The translations under genes and the position numbers were made by a program. A model generated the notes under the pieces. The model saw only the letters and a program-made list of their open reading frames with translations. It was not told where the DNA came from and ran no database searches. DNA of 64,000 nt from Dyella sp. GSA-30 (GTDB lineage: Bacteria; Pseudomonadota; Gammaproteobacteria; Xanthomonadales; Rhodanobacteraceae), in the NCBI RefSeq assembly GCF_027924605.1, contig NZ_AP027042.1, forward strand, positions 3,883,524 to 3,947,523, read 5' to 3'. Below, piece after piece: positions 47,490 through 57,176 of the stretch. How positions within the stretch are numbered: the first letter of the stretch is position 1; each line of letters opens with the position of its first letter.

Positions 47490-48045
47490 GCGCACAACCG
47501 TCGCGCAGGCCAGGTTGGCTGCACCGCTGTACCGCTACTTAGCTGTATCGAGCTCATGCTCTGCATACCCCGTCTTTCCCGGCCGCCGTGGTGCGCCCTT
47601 AGTTCGCTCGCCCCCGCGAGAGATCATTCATATACGAACTTAAAGTTCATATTTATCTTGAAAGGCACCTTATAGCCCGAATTTAAATCGATGCAAGTCG
47701 CATTGCAACAGGAATTCTGGAGAGGTCGCGCATAATGTCGCGTTCATTTGTAAACTCATACTTTATATATAAACATAAGGTAGGCCGAGCGCCCGGCTCT
47801 GAAGGGTCGGGTAATGTCCCCACTGAAGGTTTCGCCGTAGTAGGCCCATCAGGCCAGCGTGCGCGGTCCGCTGCCACGTCGATCCAAAAGCTTAGAATTC
47901 CGGTTTAGATCGAGGCAAGTCGCGTCGCAGCAGACAGCTTCACGAAAGCTTGAATTCACGAAAGCGCCGGTAGGGCTTACCTGGCGGCATGATCGCCGCG
48001 CGCCCCGCACCCAAAGCACCCATCTCACATCCGTCGATGCATTGA
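47490..48045. other. 556-bp gap between the fucosidase and T6SS loci
   Basis: No gene is apparent. Besides the palindrome at 47632-47652 it holds an imperfect direct repeat of about 35 bp: 47677-47711 and 47900-47933, sharing GATCGAGGCAAGTCGC-like cores (ATCGATGCAAGTCGCATTGC against ATCGAGGCAAGTCGCGTCGC). AT-rich patches near 47640-47690 and 47740-47780 may hold the fucosidase promoter. Confidence 0.45.
47632..47652. promoter_or_regulatory. 21-bp palindrome, candidate operator of fucosidase locus
   Basis: Half-sites ATACGAACTT (47632-47641) and AAGTTCATAT (47643-47652) around one central base pair with a single mismatch. It lies 143 bp upstream of the fucosidase start in an AT-rich stretch. 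Its size and symmetry suit a dimeric repressor or activator of the LacI/TetR/GntR kind; no regulator gene is adjacent. Confidence 0.4.
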
Positions 48046-49158
48046 TCAGCCGCGGCTATTGCCCGGCGCCACCGGCGGCAATATCCGCGCGTCGCTGAGC
48101 GCACGTTGCCGACGACCGGTTTGCTGGGTCTTTGTCGCCATCTGGTGCAGCGATTTGCCGTCAAGGTTTCGCGTATCCGAAGACACCGACGTGTTGACTG
48201 GTGGGGCAAACATCTGCCAGCCATGCACATCGCGACGAAAGCTTTCCATGGCCTTGTGTGGATCATTGCCATGCGTGCCCAGGTAGCTTCGAATCACCGG
48301 CGGCACCAATGGACTCAGCCGATCGTCCCCGTGCATGACCGCGCCGACTTCCCATTTCTTGCGCTCACGCTCCTCTTGGACGTGCGCTACCAGGCTATCG
48401 AAATGATGCGGTTGGCGCAGGTCGCCGGTGCCGGTCAGTGCGGCGTAGCGCGGGGTCGGCATAGCTGCCATATCGGCCTTGGCCAGATTCAGTTCGGTCG
48501 ATGGGCTGGCCATATGCTTGATCGTGGCCAGCGAGCTCATCACCGCGATATCCCCGAAGCGATTGGGCGAGGCGACATCGGCCACGGTCGTATTAATGGC
48601 ATGTTCGCGCGCATGGTCTCTTGTGTTGTGTTCGGACGTGCGCGCACCCTTGGTGCCACCGACAAGCTGGTCTTTGATCGCCGGTGTATGACCGGCAATA
48701 GGCTCCCAGCTTCCGGGTGCGGGAGCGCCGCCAGGGTGGGCGGTTCGCCACACCAGATCGGCGGTACGAGAGCGCGAACCAAAGATATCCTCCGCCTGTG
48801 GCGCCGTGATACCGGCCAAGTTCGCACGTTGCTTCAGAAGACGGGTGGCGACGTTTTCATCCAAACCTGTTCCGACAAACGTCGGCAAGGCTCCCGGGCG
48901 GCTGGTCAGCAGCGGCTTTGCCGTCACCCGGATAGCTGCGTTATAGGCGGCCGCCCCTGGATGTGTTATCCAATGAACCCACGGCGTCTGAAGCTGCTTG
49001 AGTTGTTGCTTGACCACCGGATTCAAACCCTTGCGAGCGAGACGCGCCATGCGCCGGTGCTGCTTGGGCGGCATTTTCCCCATCACGTAGCGCACGCTGT
49101 TGCGCGCGCTCATGAAGGCGCTTCTGACTGAAAGCTGATCTTTCGTCGACTTTGGCAT
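48046..49158 (-). CDS. Unknown basic protein at end of T6SS operon (candidate effector)
   Basis: 370 residues, strongly basic at the N-terminus (KMPPKQHRRMARLARKG), with no signal peptide or membrane helix. His-rich segments (SEHNTRDHAREHA, RQPHHFDSLVAHV) stand out. I do not recognise the family. It is the last gene of the minus-strand T6SS set, 23 bp after another unknown basic protein that shares the MPK start. Effector genes often sit at such ends, so a cargo role is a reasonable inference; a plain hypothetical protein is equally possible. I see no obvious immunity gene directly downstream. Confidence 0.6.
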   Translation of the reverse strand: MPKSTKDQLSVRSAFMSARNSVRYVMGKMPPKQHRRMARLARKGLNPVVKQQLKQLQTPWVHWITHPGAAAYNAAIRVTAKPLLTSRPGALPTFVGTGLDENVATRLLKQRANLAGITAPQAEDIFGSRSRTADLVWRTAHPGGAPAPGSWEPIAGHTPAIKDQLVGGTKGARTSEHNTRDHAREHAINTTVADVASPNRFGDIAVMSSLATIKHMASPSTELNLAKADMAAMPTPRYAALTGTGDLRQPHHFDSLVAHVQEERERKKWEVGAVMHGDDRLSPLVPPVIRSYLGTHGNDPHKAMESFRRDVHGWQMFAPPVNTSVSSDTRNLDGKSLHQMATKTQQTGRRQRALSDARILPPVAPGNSRG

Positions 49159-49181
49159 GATGCATCGCTCGCCGGGGACTA

Positions 49182-49778
49182 CTACAAGTGCTTGACGGTG
49201 AATTTGTCGAACCGTTCGGCCACGCCGTTACCGGCGTCGGTGTGAACGTGATAGTCGCGCTGTGTGGGTACGCCGGTTGCCGGGTGGAACGAATCGACGA
49301 TCACAATGCTGCCTCGGCGCTTCAACGGTTTCTTTTCGCCGGTCGGCGTAGCATCCGCGATGAACCGGCCAATCCGATTTTCGACCGGCTTATGCGCACT
49401 GAGGTTGATGGTGCGGTGCTCGTTGATCAGATTCTGCTGGATGCTTGGCCCACCAAGAATGTCCGGCAATAAATGCGACTTGTTGTTGATCGCCGGCACA
49501 AACAGCGGATTGAGCACGCCGACGTTCGTCAGCACATCGCGTTTGGCGCCGGGGTTCCGACGACGCAGCGTACCGGAGACAAGCGCTCGCTTGATATTGC
49601 CCGCAAGGTTCTCCTGTCGATGACCAAAGCCCTGGGTACGCACCACGTTTGCCGCCGCCTTGAACGCCTGGTACTTGGCGCTGTCGCTGGTCGAGTGAGT
49701 AACACGCGCTCTCTTTACGCCATTATCCTTGACGTCGAAACGACTCCAATCGCTTTTTCGCGTTTTTTGCTTAGGCAT
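49182..49778 (-). CDS. Unknown basic protein downstream of tssA (candidate effector)
   Basis: 198 residues, Lys/Arg-rich N-terminal half (MPKQKTRKSDW, VSGTLRRRNPGAKRD) and a more compact C-terminal part with INEHRTINLSAHKPVENRIG and RDYHVHTDAGNG. It has no signal peptide or membrane helix. GGGTGA precedes the ATG at 49778. The gene begins 22 bp after the tssA stop on the same strand. No family is recognised. The position and the pairing with the next gene suggest T6SS cargo or an accessory factor, but nothing in the sequence proves it. Confidence 0.6.
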   Translation of the reverse strand: MPKQKTRKSDWSRFDVKDNGVKRARVTHSTSDSAKYQAFKAAANVVRTQGFGHRQENLAGNIKRALVSGTLRRRNPGAKRDVLTNVGVLNPLFVPAINNKSHLLPDILGGPSIQQNLINEHRTINLSAHKPVENRIGRFIADATPTGEKKPLKRRGSIVIVDSFHPATGVPTQRDYHVHTDAGNGVAERFDKFTVKHL

Positions 49779-49800
49779 GGTTCACCCCCAATTGGTTGAT

Positions 49801-50973
49801 TCATGATGGATCGGCATCATGGGCAAGTAGATCGAAGACATCGATCCGGCCGCCGGATTTTAGAAATACCTCCTGATACAACTCGGCCGCATTGAGTTGG
49901 CCCCACGCCACGGCGCGTCGAATCAGATAAGGCACCGGACTGTGTGGCTCTACTTGCATGAGGTAGTCGCCGATCTCGGCCAGGACGCGATAGGCGTGCT
50001 CGCGATCGCCAAGCAGCCGGGCCAGCGGATTCGTCGCTTCGCCGGTGTCATCGACCTCATCAACATCTTCATGCATCGATTCGTCGATATCCTCCGCATA
50101 CGTGGCCGCCACGGCAGGCACACGCTCCATGCCCTCGCCTCGCCGGGCCATTTCGCCACGCAGCGGCGCCTGGACCTTGGCGAGCATGTCGTCCAGCTTG
50201 TTCAGCGAGGGTGCGTCGTGACCGAGCCGTTCGCGCAGAAAACGTTCGAACGCAGCGATTGCCTCACGCCCCTGCTGAAGTTCCGCATATCGTTCGCGCA
50301 ATGCCTGCGCGTTGCTCGCCGCCAGCAACTCGTGCAGATCGTCCAGCGTCGCCGCGTCCCGCGCTTCGTCCGGCAGATCGCCATGCACGGCGCGCAGGCG
50401 TTCGTAGTAATGCGCCAGCTCCCAGTGCGACCAGCTGGCCGCCCGGTCGCCGTCGTCGACCAGCGGCAGCAGCGACAAGGTGGTCAGCAGCTTTTCGTTG
50501 AGCCAACGCACGATATTGCAACGCGCGTCGAAGTCGCCGTTGTCGCCCTGTGGATGCAGCTCGTTCCACCATGTCTCGCACAGGCCGCGCAACAAGATGA
50601 AGCAAGGAGCGATGGCGGCGAAGCCACGCTGGTTCAACTCGGCCTCGAACAGCCATGAGGCAAATTGCAGATCCTTGCCGACCCCATCGAGCGCATTGAC
50701 GATCAGCGATGATGTTTTCGGCCAGTTGGCGCGCTTGAGCTCGACTGCCCAGGAGCCCATCGGCAAGGTGGCGTCGTCGCTATGGCGCGCCTGCTCCACC
50801 ATGCGGTAACTCATCGTTCCGCGCATCGGCAGGCCGGTCGGAAACGTGCCTTCCAATGGCGCCAACAAACGCGCCAACGGGATGCCGTGGTAACGCTGGA
50901 AATACCCGTCGTCGTCCGGCAAGACCGTCGTATCGTCGGGTGCCGTCGGCATCGCGAGGGCATGCAGGCTCAT
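49801..50973 (-). CDS. tssA: T6SS protein TssA (ImpA N-terminal domain)
   Basis: 390 residues from the ATG at 50973 (AAGGA upstream); the longer frame to 51357 would overlap tssM by hundreds of bases. The ImpA N-terminal domain spans about res 25-180 (LLAPLEGTFPTGLPMRGTM, ELKRANWPKTSSLIV, LCETWWNELHPQGDNGDFD). The C-terminus has VEPHSPVPYLIRRAVAWGQL, typical of TssA. TssA primes baseplate and tube/sheath assembly and can cap the sheath. The gene follows tssM with a 29-bp gap. Confidence 0.93.
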   Translation of the reverse strand: MSLHALAMPTAPDDTTVLPDDDGYFQRYHGIPLARLLAPLEGTFPTGLPMRGTMSYRMVEQARHSDDATLPMGSWAVELKRANWPKTSSLIVNALDGVGKDLQFASWLFEAELNQRGFAAIAPCFILLRGLCETWWNELHPQGDNGDFDARCNIVRWLNEKLLTTLSLLPLVDDGDRAASWSHWELAHYYERLRAVHGDLPDEARDAATLDDLHELLAASNAQALRERYAELQQGREAIAAFERFLRERLGHDAPSLNKLDDMLAKVQAPLRGEMARRGEGMERVPAVAATYAEDIDESMHEDVDEVDDTGEATNPLARLLGDREHAYRVLAEIGDYLMQVEPHSPVPYLIRRAVAWGQLNAAELYQEVFLKSGGRIDVFDLLAHDADPS

Positions 50974-51002
50974 GGTTTCGATTCCTTCTCTGGCAGCGAG
51001 AG

Positions 51003-54000
51003 TCACCACAGGACGGGCGCCTCCCGCGGAAATGTGGGCGGTTCGAGCGATACGGGTGCCCTGGTGGCCGGGTCGACACCGGAAAACTTCACCGTGAGGT
51101 AGAAGTCGGCATTGCTGGTCGATGCCGCTCCCTTGCCTGTACCCGCTGGCGCGGTGTTGTCCAGTACCGGCACCTGGAATCGCAGCAGGCGCTGATTCGG
51201 ATCCAGCGGGCTGATCGACGCCGGCGCGGCATGGGTATCGAGCCAACGCAGTACGGCCCATGCGCCACCGGCCTGGAACACTGCGTGATAGCCGCTCACG
51301 CTCAAGTCGCCTTGCGTACCATCGGGCAACGGCGTGTAGTGCGAGCGGTCGGCCCATTGCAGATCCAGGGTGGCCGGATCACCGAAGCTCCAACTGAGTG
51401 TCGTACTCGACCCTGGCCAGGTAACGGTCTGGTTGTCACCGGCTCGTACCGTCCAGCCGATCAGCTGGTTGCTTACCGGCGAATCGCCAGGCAACGCGCG
51501 GAAGCCGATATCCAGGTTGATCGGCGCGCTCTGCGGCGTCGCCGAAAGATTGCCAGCGAAAAACGCCTGCACGCCATCGAGCTGGGTGATGAACGCCTTC
51601 ATCTGTGCGGCCTTGCTGCCTTTGGCGTTCGTCAGCCAGGTTTCGAGTTCCGGTTTTTCCTTGGCGTAATAGGCAAAGAACGCTTTGACGACCGCCGGCG
51701 AAACCTCGCGCGAATCGGCAGGCCCGAACGGATATCGCCCCGCGACCTGGCTGTTGAACAGCATGCCGATCCGCATGTAATGCAGATCCGAACCGGATTG
51801 GCCGTGCCCGACGCACGCGGCATGCGCGATTTTTTCCATCGCGGTACGGCGCATCGAAAACAGATCGTTTCCGGTCGCGGCCGATGCATAGCCGTTGAGC
51901 GTGGCATCGCAATTAGCGTAGCTCAGCGCGCCCAGCTGCTTGAGGAAAAAGTCGTTCAAGTGCGCCGTCTGCCCGGCCGGGTCGGCAAACTGCACCGCGC
52001 GATTGAGCTCGCTGATCGTATTGCCCCAGTACGTATCCGTCTGGGCGTTGACGCGCTGGCTGTTATTGACGCCCTGGGTCTGCTTGAGCAGGGTGACGAA
52101 CGGCGCCGCGTAACGCGACAGCACCTGCACCCGCTGCAATTGCCGGTCGAGATACCCTTGCAGTACCGGCGTCGCGCCCAGATCGAACAAGAGAGCAGCG
52201 TCGTCCTCTCCGGGCTGTATCGCCGGATCGTAGAGATGGCTGGACGATGCCAGCGCCGACACGTCGAGCAACATGCTCGATCCATAGTTTTGCGCGCACT
52301 GCCCCACCTCGTCGGCCACCGTGCCCAGTCCCAGCTGACGCATGCGCTGCTGCGATTGCAGCAGCGGATCGAGCGCGGCAGCCAGGTTGGCGCTTTCGTC
52401 GGAAAGTTCGCGATCGAGCTGCGAACTCGCGTCCAGGCCGGTATCGATCGGTTCTACTTGCGCACGCTGGTTGCGCGCCAGACTGTCCTGCAGGGCAAGC
52501 TGCAGTTGAATGCGCGCGAGCCGGTCGTACAAGGGCTGCTTGGCCGCCGGGGTCAGCTGGCTGATCTTTTCCTGGCTCGCGAAAACCTGGTACTCGCGAA
52601 GCTGCGCCAACAGCTGATCGAACGTGCTGGGATTCCAGCCACCGGCAGCACCGTTGCAACTGTACGACTCGGGCGACTTGAGCTGCATGAAACCCACCTG
52701 GGCCAGCGCGCGCAGGCCACTGGCCTCGCCACTGAGTCCCGGGCTGATGCCCTCCAGCTCGTGATTAGTCGGATTGACCAGGAACAGCGCGCCGTACGGC
52801 GGCAGCGTTGCGCTGCGCAGTTCGTCGACCGCCGGTTGATAGCATGAGGTGCTGTCAAAGCGCGCCAGCGTATTGCGCAGACTGGGATCGTAGTGATGGT
52901 CGCGAATCAGATCCTCGATGCCCGGTGCAATCTCCGCGCCCATGCGGGTGCACGGATTGTCGGTGGGCGTGCTGTGCAGCCAGGCGATATGGACCCAATC
53001 GAGCCAGCCGTTGAAACTGCGCAAGGTATCGAGCAGCGGCGGCTTGCCCTCCTGCAACGAGGAGAGCAGCGGCACGCCCGCACCGGTACGCCGTAGCAGA
53101 TCGCCCTGCGCCTGTGCCGCCATGCTGTCGAACTGCTTCACCATGTGCTCGCGTATTTCAGGCGTGACCGCGGGCGCGTTGGCATAGGTGGCCTCGAGCA
53201 GCGCATCGGCCAGGGGGCTGTCGTGCTTGAGCGTCTCCTCGGGCAACGGCTTGCCATACACGTAATCGGTCAGCGTGCCGAAATCCAGCAGCAGACGGCG
53301 CTCATCGATCATGCCCGGCTGCGCGATATTGGAAAAGCGCTGCAGGTTCTCCTCCAATACAGCCAGTTCACTGAGCTGATGCTTCAGCTGCTTCTGGTCG
53401 TTGGCGTAAGCCGCATCCGGTGTCGACAAGGATTCGGATATCTGCAGTGATGCTGCCGAAAGCGCATCGATTTTCTGCTGCAGCTTGCAAGCAAGCGACG
53501 GCATCACGACTTGCTGCAAGGCGTTGCCCGACAGCACGTCGGTAACCCCGTGATTGATGCGCCGGTCGACCCACGACAGCGGGATGGCGGTGTACCGCGT
53601 GCGCTCGTTCAGCGACGAAATCTGCCCGACCAGCTTGTAGATGCGTTCCTGATCCAGGCAACTGTGCTGGCTCAACGATTTGCTGTTGACGGAAATATTG
53701 AGCAAGGTATCGCGCAAGGTCTGCGCATGGTGATTGACCTGGGCCGCGCTCCACGGCAACGCAATCGCCAGTGCGATCGCGATGCCGATCAGGCTCAATT
53801 GCAGTCGGCGGATCAGACGATTGCGCGCAAGCAAGCCTTTCTGCGTACGTTGGGCCAGGCGCTGTTCGGCCAGCGCCTTGTCCTCGATCAGCCCGGCAGC
53901 GAAGGCGATGTCCTTGCGCGGCACGGCGCTCTTGGCGGCTGCGCTCGCACCGATGGCGCCAGTGAAGTAGACGCCACGGCAGAACGAACGGGTTTCGTAG

Positions 54001-54944
54001 ACGTTAGGCTTGAACAATGCCTCGAGAAAGCTCAGAAGCGGCTTTTCCAGACTGCGCATATGCTGCGGGAACAGGAAAAAGTCGTCGACGTCCTTGATCT
54101 CGTCCTTGCTGGTCGCCGTGGCCAGCACCAGCGCGCGCATGCTCTCGATCAGCTTGTTGAATACCTTGGGCACCCATTCGGCCGGCAGGCCGTTGTCGTC
54201 GATGCTGGGACTGGACCAGCCGACGATTTCATTGCGCAGCCTTGCATCCTGCGCCTGCCAGAACGCATCGAATCCGACCAGGCTGTCGCACTGGCTGACG
54301 ACCACATACACCGGCAAGGCATAGGCGAATGCGTCCTGCAGCTCATGCACGCGCGCATAGGCATAGCGTCCCAACGCCTGGCGTTCGGCTTCGGTCGCCG
54401 CCTGAAGACGTGCCGCGGAAATCACCCAGACGATGCCGTCGATCGCACGGTCCGGACGCAGGCTGTCGAGATCGGCAATGATCGCCGGCCAGCGCGGATC
54501 GGTCGCGGAGGTGGCGGGCGGTTCGCCCATCACGCGATCGGGATCGATCAGAATGCCTTTTTCGAGAAAGCGCCACTGCGTGTTCGGCGCGGCGGCATTG
54601 AGATAGGCCTCTTGCCGGGCATCTCGGCGCTGCGAGGCACGCAACATGTTGTCGGGCATCGACGCGGCGATGCTGCTCTTGCCGTCACCGGGGAATCCCA
54701 TCAGCAACAGCCATGAGCTGCTGTACCGCCAGTCGCGGCGCGCGGTGACATATCGGAATGCGCGATCGATCACGGCATAACGCCGGCGCAGGTTGTCGCG
54801 CAGCAGGACCCAGCGACTCTGGCCGGCGCGATTCTGCGGCGGTCGCGCAGCGACCGGTTTCGAACGGGCGCGCCACATCAGCCACGCAATCAGCACGAAG
54901 GCGATCGCAGCCAGCACTACCGCAGCGGTAAACAGTGACGTCAT
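51003..54944 (-). CDS. tssM: T6SS membrane-complex protein TssM (IcmF)
   Basis: 1313 residues. An N-terminal membrane helix (res 4-24) is followed by a Walker A motif GFPGDGKSS (Lys89) in the IcmF ATPase-like domain, another helix near res 385-405 (LSLIGIAIALAIALPWSA), and a long periplasmic region ending in the C-terminal beta domain that contacts TssJ (FRALPGDSPVSNQLIGW, VTWPGSSTTLSWSFGDP). TssM spans the inner membrane and links TssL to the outer-membrane lipoprotein TssJ. The length is within the usual range. It lies between tssL and tssA. Confidence 0.96.
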   Translation of the reverse strand: MTSLFTAAVVLAAIAFVLIAWLMWRARSKPVAARPPQNRAGQSRWVLLRDNLRRRYAVIDRAFRYVTARRDWRYSSSWLLLMGFPGDGKSSIAASMPDNMLRASQRRDARQEAYLNAAAPNTQWRFLEKGILIDPDRVMGEPPATSATDPRWPAIIADLDSLRPDRAIDGIVWVISAARLQAATEAERQALGRYAYARVHELQDAFAYALPVYVVVSQCDSLVGFDAFWQAQDARLRNEIVGWSSPSIDDNGLPAEWVPKVFNKLIESMRALVLATATSKDEIKDVDDFFLFPQHMRSLEKPLLSFLEALFKPNVYETRSFCRGVYFTGAIGASAAAKSAVPRKDIAFAAGLIEDKALAEQRLAQRTQKGLLARNRLIRRLQLSLIGIAIALAIALPWSAAQVNHHAQTLRDTLLNISVNSKSLSQHSCLDQERIYKLVGQISSLNERTRYTAIPLSWVDRRINHGVTDVLSGNALQQVVMPSLACKLQQKIDALSAASLQISESLSTPDAAYANDQKQLKHQLSELAVLEENLQRFSNIAQPGMIDERRLLLDFGTLTDYVYGKPLPEETLKHDSPLADALLEATYANAPAVTPEIREHMVKQFDSMAAQAQGDLLRRTGAGVPLLSSLQEGKPPLLDTLRSFNGWLDWVHIAWLHSTPTDNPCTRMGAEIAPGIEDLIRDHHYDPSLRNTLARFDSTSCYQPAVDELRSATLPPYGALFLVNPTNHELEGISPGLSGEASGLRALAQVGFMQLKSPESYSCNGAAGGWNPSTFDQLLAQLREYQVFASQEKISQLTPAAKQPLYDRLARIQLQLALQDSLARNQRAQVEPIDTGLDASSQLDRELSDESANLAAALDPLLQSQQRMRQLGLGTVADEVGQCAQNYGSSMLLDVSALASSSHLYDPAIQPGEDDAALLFDLGATPVLQGYLDRQLQRVQVLSRYAAPFVTLLKQTQGVNNSQRVNAQTDTYWGNTISELNRAVQFADPAGQTAHLNDFFLKQLGALSYANCDATLNGYASAATGNDLFSMRRTAMEKIAHAACVGHGQSGSDLHYMRIGMLFNSQVAGRYPFGPADSREVSPAVVKAFFAYYAKEKPELETWLTNAKGSKAAQMKAFITQLDGVQAFFAGNLSATPQSAPINLDIGFRALPGDSPVSNQLIGWTVRAGDNQTVTWPGSSTTLSWSFGDPATLDLQWADRSHYTPLPDGTQGDLSVSGYHAVFQAGGAWAVLRWLDTHAAPASISPLDPNQRLLRFQVPVLDNTAPAGTGKGAASTSNADFYLTVKFSGVDPATRAPVSLEPPTFPREAPVLW

Positions 54945-54996
54945 CGCCCCCCCCGTCGAACGGGCGGCGCGTTAGCGCAGAACATGGCAACACCGC

Positions 54997-55767
54997 TCAT
55001 TTCGCACCGCCGATCGCGTCGAGCAGCGACCAGGTCAGCAGCAGCCAGACGAGAGAGGACAACACCAGGTATCCGATCGCGCCATACGCAGCGCCACGCA
55101 ACCAGGGCGCCAACGCGATGCGCGTATTGTCGCGATCGGACACGACGGTGTACTCATAAGCTTGCGGAAACGCGTGTGCCACGGCCGCGCCGAGTTTCTT
55201 GCCGCTCGCCAGTGGATAGAGCCGCGCACGACATTCGCGCAGCTTCGGGTTCTGGCGTCCTTCGTGGCTGCGATACATGCCCTGAAAGCCGAGCTGCAGG
55301 GCGAGCAGCAACACGGCGGCCAGATCGGCGTCCAGCGCGGTGCGTTCGCTAACGCCCATCAGGTCCTGGACGTAATCGAAAAAACGACGCCCGGCGATAC
55401 GGGTCCGCTCGACGGCGTATTCCAGCAGGTACTCGGGCCAATGATCGGCACCCGGCCAGGACAGGTCCAGGATAAAGATCTCGTCGGCAAGCGCGACCAT
55501 CACGTAGCGCGCGCGCCGATAGGCCTGCAGTTCGGCCTCGGTCGCCGCGGCGACGACATCGCGCGATTGACGGTCGAGCACCGCCAGCAGACGGCGCGAT
55601 ACGCGCTCGGCCAGCTGGTGCGGCTCGATCTGCTCATGCGGCTCGGCCGGTTGCAGCATCCGCGCGAGTTCTCCTTTTTGCGCGGCAAGCTTGATCCGCG
55701 CGACTTCCTCGTAGAAGGCGGAGAAGCGTGCCAGCAGGAAACTCGGGGCGGCATCGTTGGTGCTCAT
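54997..55767 (-). CDS. tssL: T6SS membrane-complex protein TssL (DotU)
   Basis: 256 residues. The cytoplasmic helical DotU domain (FYEEVARIKLAAQKGEL, YVMVALADEIFILDLSWPGA) is followed by a single C-terminal membrane anchor (YLVLSSLVWLLLTWSLL), the standard tail-anchored layout. No peptidoglycan-binding extension is present. It starts 3 bp after the tssK stop. TssL pairs with TssM in the inner-membrane complex and recruits the baseplate through TssK. Confidence 0.95.
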   Translation of the reverse strand: MSTNDAAPSFLLARFSAFYEEVARIKLAAQKGELARMLQPAEPHEQIEPHQLAERVSRRLLAVLDRQSRDVVAAATEAELQAYRRARYVMVALADEIFILDLSWPGADHWPEYLLEYAVERTRIAGRRFFDYVQDLMGVSERTALDADLAAVLLLALQLGFQGMYRSHEGRQNPKLRECRARLYPLASGKKLGAAVAHAFPQAYEYTVVSDRDNTRIALAPWLRGAAYGAIGYLVLSSLVWLLLTWSLLDAIGGAK

Positions 55768-55770
55768 GGC

Positions 55771-57168
55771 TCAGCGCGTGGCCTCGCGCGGCAGATACAA
55801 GGTGATGGCCGCCGGCACGTTCTCGTCGGGTTCGCCCAAAATGACCAGCGTGTGGCCATCGGCAATCAACGGCCGCGTCACGCCGGTATCCACCTCGATG
55901 CTGCCGTTGCTTACCTCGTAGACGAAGGCGCCCGGGCGCAGGTTGAGCGCGGAGACCTGGGCCGGCGTCGCCGCACGCACCGTCGCACCGGGATAGCGAC
56001 GGCGCACCAGCAGATAGATAAGCTCCTCCGCGGCGGTGCGTGCGCTGTCCAGCCATTGCGTGAGGCCTTGCACGTTCTGCCCTGCCCTCGGCCGCAGCTC
56101 GATCAGCAAGCTTGTCGTAGCGATGCCTTGCGGCAACGCGCAGCGGAAACCCGAGGCGCCGACGCGCTGGAATTCGAGTACGCGATAGTCCGCATTGAGG
56201 CGGGCCAACTGGTCGCGCACGTAACCGATCGCCAGCTGGAACTGCGGCAGGCAGTCGCTGTGGTCATAGGCTTTCATGGCCGGCGGCTGCGGTGCGCCCG
56301 AGGTCGCCGCCACACACCCCACCAGTTGTGCCAACGCCTGATACATCTGGCTGGGGTGATTCGTGCCCGCCTGCAGCATGACATCGAACGCCGGCAGCGC
56401 CATCACCAGATACCGCGCCGCATGCACCTGAGCACCGGTTTCGGCGTCATAGCGCGCCTGCCCCTGGTCGTCCAGGCGCACGCCCAGAAGCTCACGGTAT
56501 TTTTGCCAGAGCGCCTCCGACAGCGTCGCCAACTGCCGCTGCAGCCCCGCATCGCCCTGGAAGGCCGAGGCGTCGGTACGCAACATCGGCGGGTGATAGC
56601 TGGTCAGATGCACGCCGCGCGCGTCGCCGAACAACTCCAGCAAGGGAAACGAACAGTAGCTCTTGGCCACCGAGGCGCCCGCCGCCAGGGTCATCTTAGG
56701 GCGCATGCGATCGACGACGATATCGTCCTTGCCGGTGTTTTCGTCCGCCTCCATGCTGCCGCGCTCGATCGTATAGCGCTGCATGTCGCCGATGTCGCTC
56801 GCTGCCCCCTTGCCGCGCACGGGAACACGCAGGTGCACCATGACGCGTGGCTGAGTGGTCCAGTCGTTCTTGGACAGATCGATCGACAGATCGAGCGGGG
56901 CGAAGTGCCCCGGATACTCGATCAGCAGGCCATCGGGCATGACGCAGCGCAGGCGTTGCAGCACCACCCTCCCCTTGACCAGTTCGGTCGGGTCGAGCGC
57001 CATGTCCAGCACACCCCAGCCAAACGGCTGGAGTATGGCCAGGCGCTGCTGCAGCAATTGATTCCAGTAGATATCGTTCTGCTGAAAGTGCTGCGGCGAA
57101 AGCAACATGCCTTCGGACCAGGAAACGGCCTCGGGCAGCGGCGGCAAGGTATCGACGACGGCGTTCAT
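55771..57168 (-). CDS. tssK: T6SS baseplate protein TssK
   Basis: 465 residues from ATG 57168; the frame extends to 57216 but that would overlap tssJ. The N-terminal VSWSEGMLLSPQHFQQND is the hallmark of TssK, and the rest shows typical segments (DGLLIEYPGHFAPLDLSID, RRRYPGATVRAATPAQV). TssK trimers connect the baseplate to the TssL/TssM complex. The gene follows tssJ by 8 bp and precedes tssL. Confidence 0.95.
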   Translation of the reverse strand: MNAVVDTLPPLPEAVSWSEGMLLSPQHFQQNDIYWNQLLQQRLAILQPFGWGVLDMALDPTELVKGRVVLQRLRCVMPDGLLIEYPGHFAPLDLSIDLSKNDWTTQPRVMVHLRVPVRGKGAASDIGDMQRYTIERGSMEADENTGKDDIVVDRMRPKMTLAAGASVAKSYCSFPLLELFGDARGVHLTSYHPPMLRTDASAFQGDAGLQRQLATLSEALWQKYRELLGVRLDDQGQARYDAETGAQVHAARYLVMALPAFDVMLQAGTNHPSQMYQALAQLVGCVAATSGAPQPPAMKAYDHSDCLPQFQLAIGYVRDQLARLNADYRVLEFQRVGASGFRCALPQGIATTSLLIELRPRAGQNVQGLTQWLDSARTAAEELIYLLVRRRYPGATVRAATPAQVSALNLRPGAFVYEVSNGSIEVDTGVTRPLIADGHTLVILGEPDENVPAAITLYLPREATR

Positions 57169-57176
57169 GGCTTGCC

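Noticed and set aside
45876-47675. 599-codon plus-strand frame opposite the fucosidase
   Set aside because: Antisense to a clear GH29 gene; Arg/His-rich composition typical of shadow frames.
51003-51357. Upstream extension of tssA
   Set aside because: It would run inside the tssM coding end; ATG 50973 has a Shine-Dalgarno and begins the ImpA-type sequence.
50856-52847. 663-codon plus-strand frame opposite tssM/tssA
   Set aside because: Antisense shadow of well-conserved T6SS genes.
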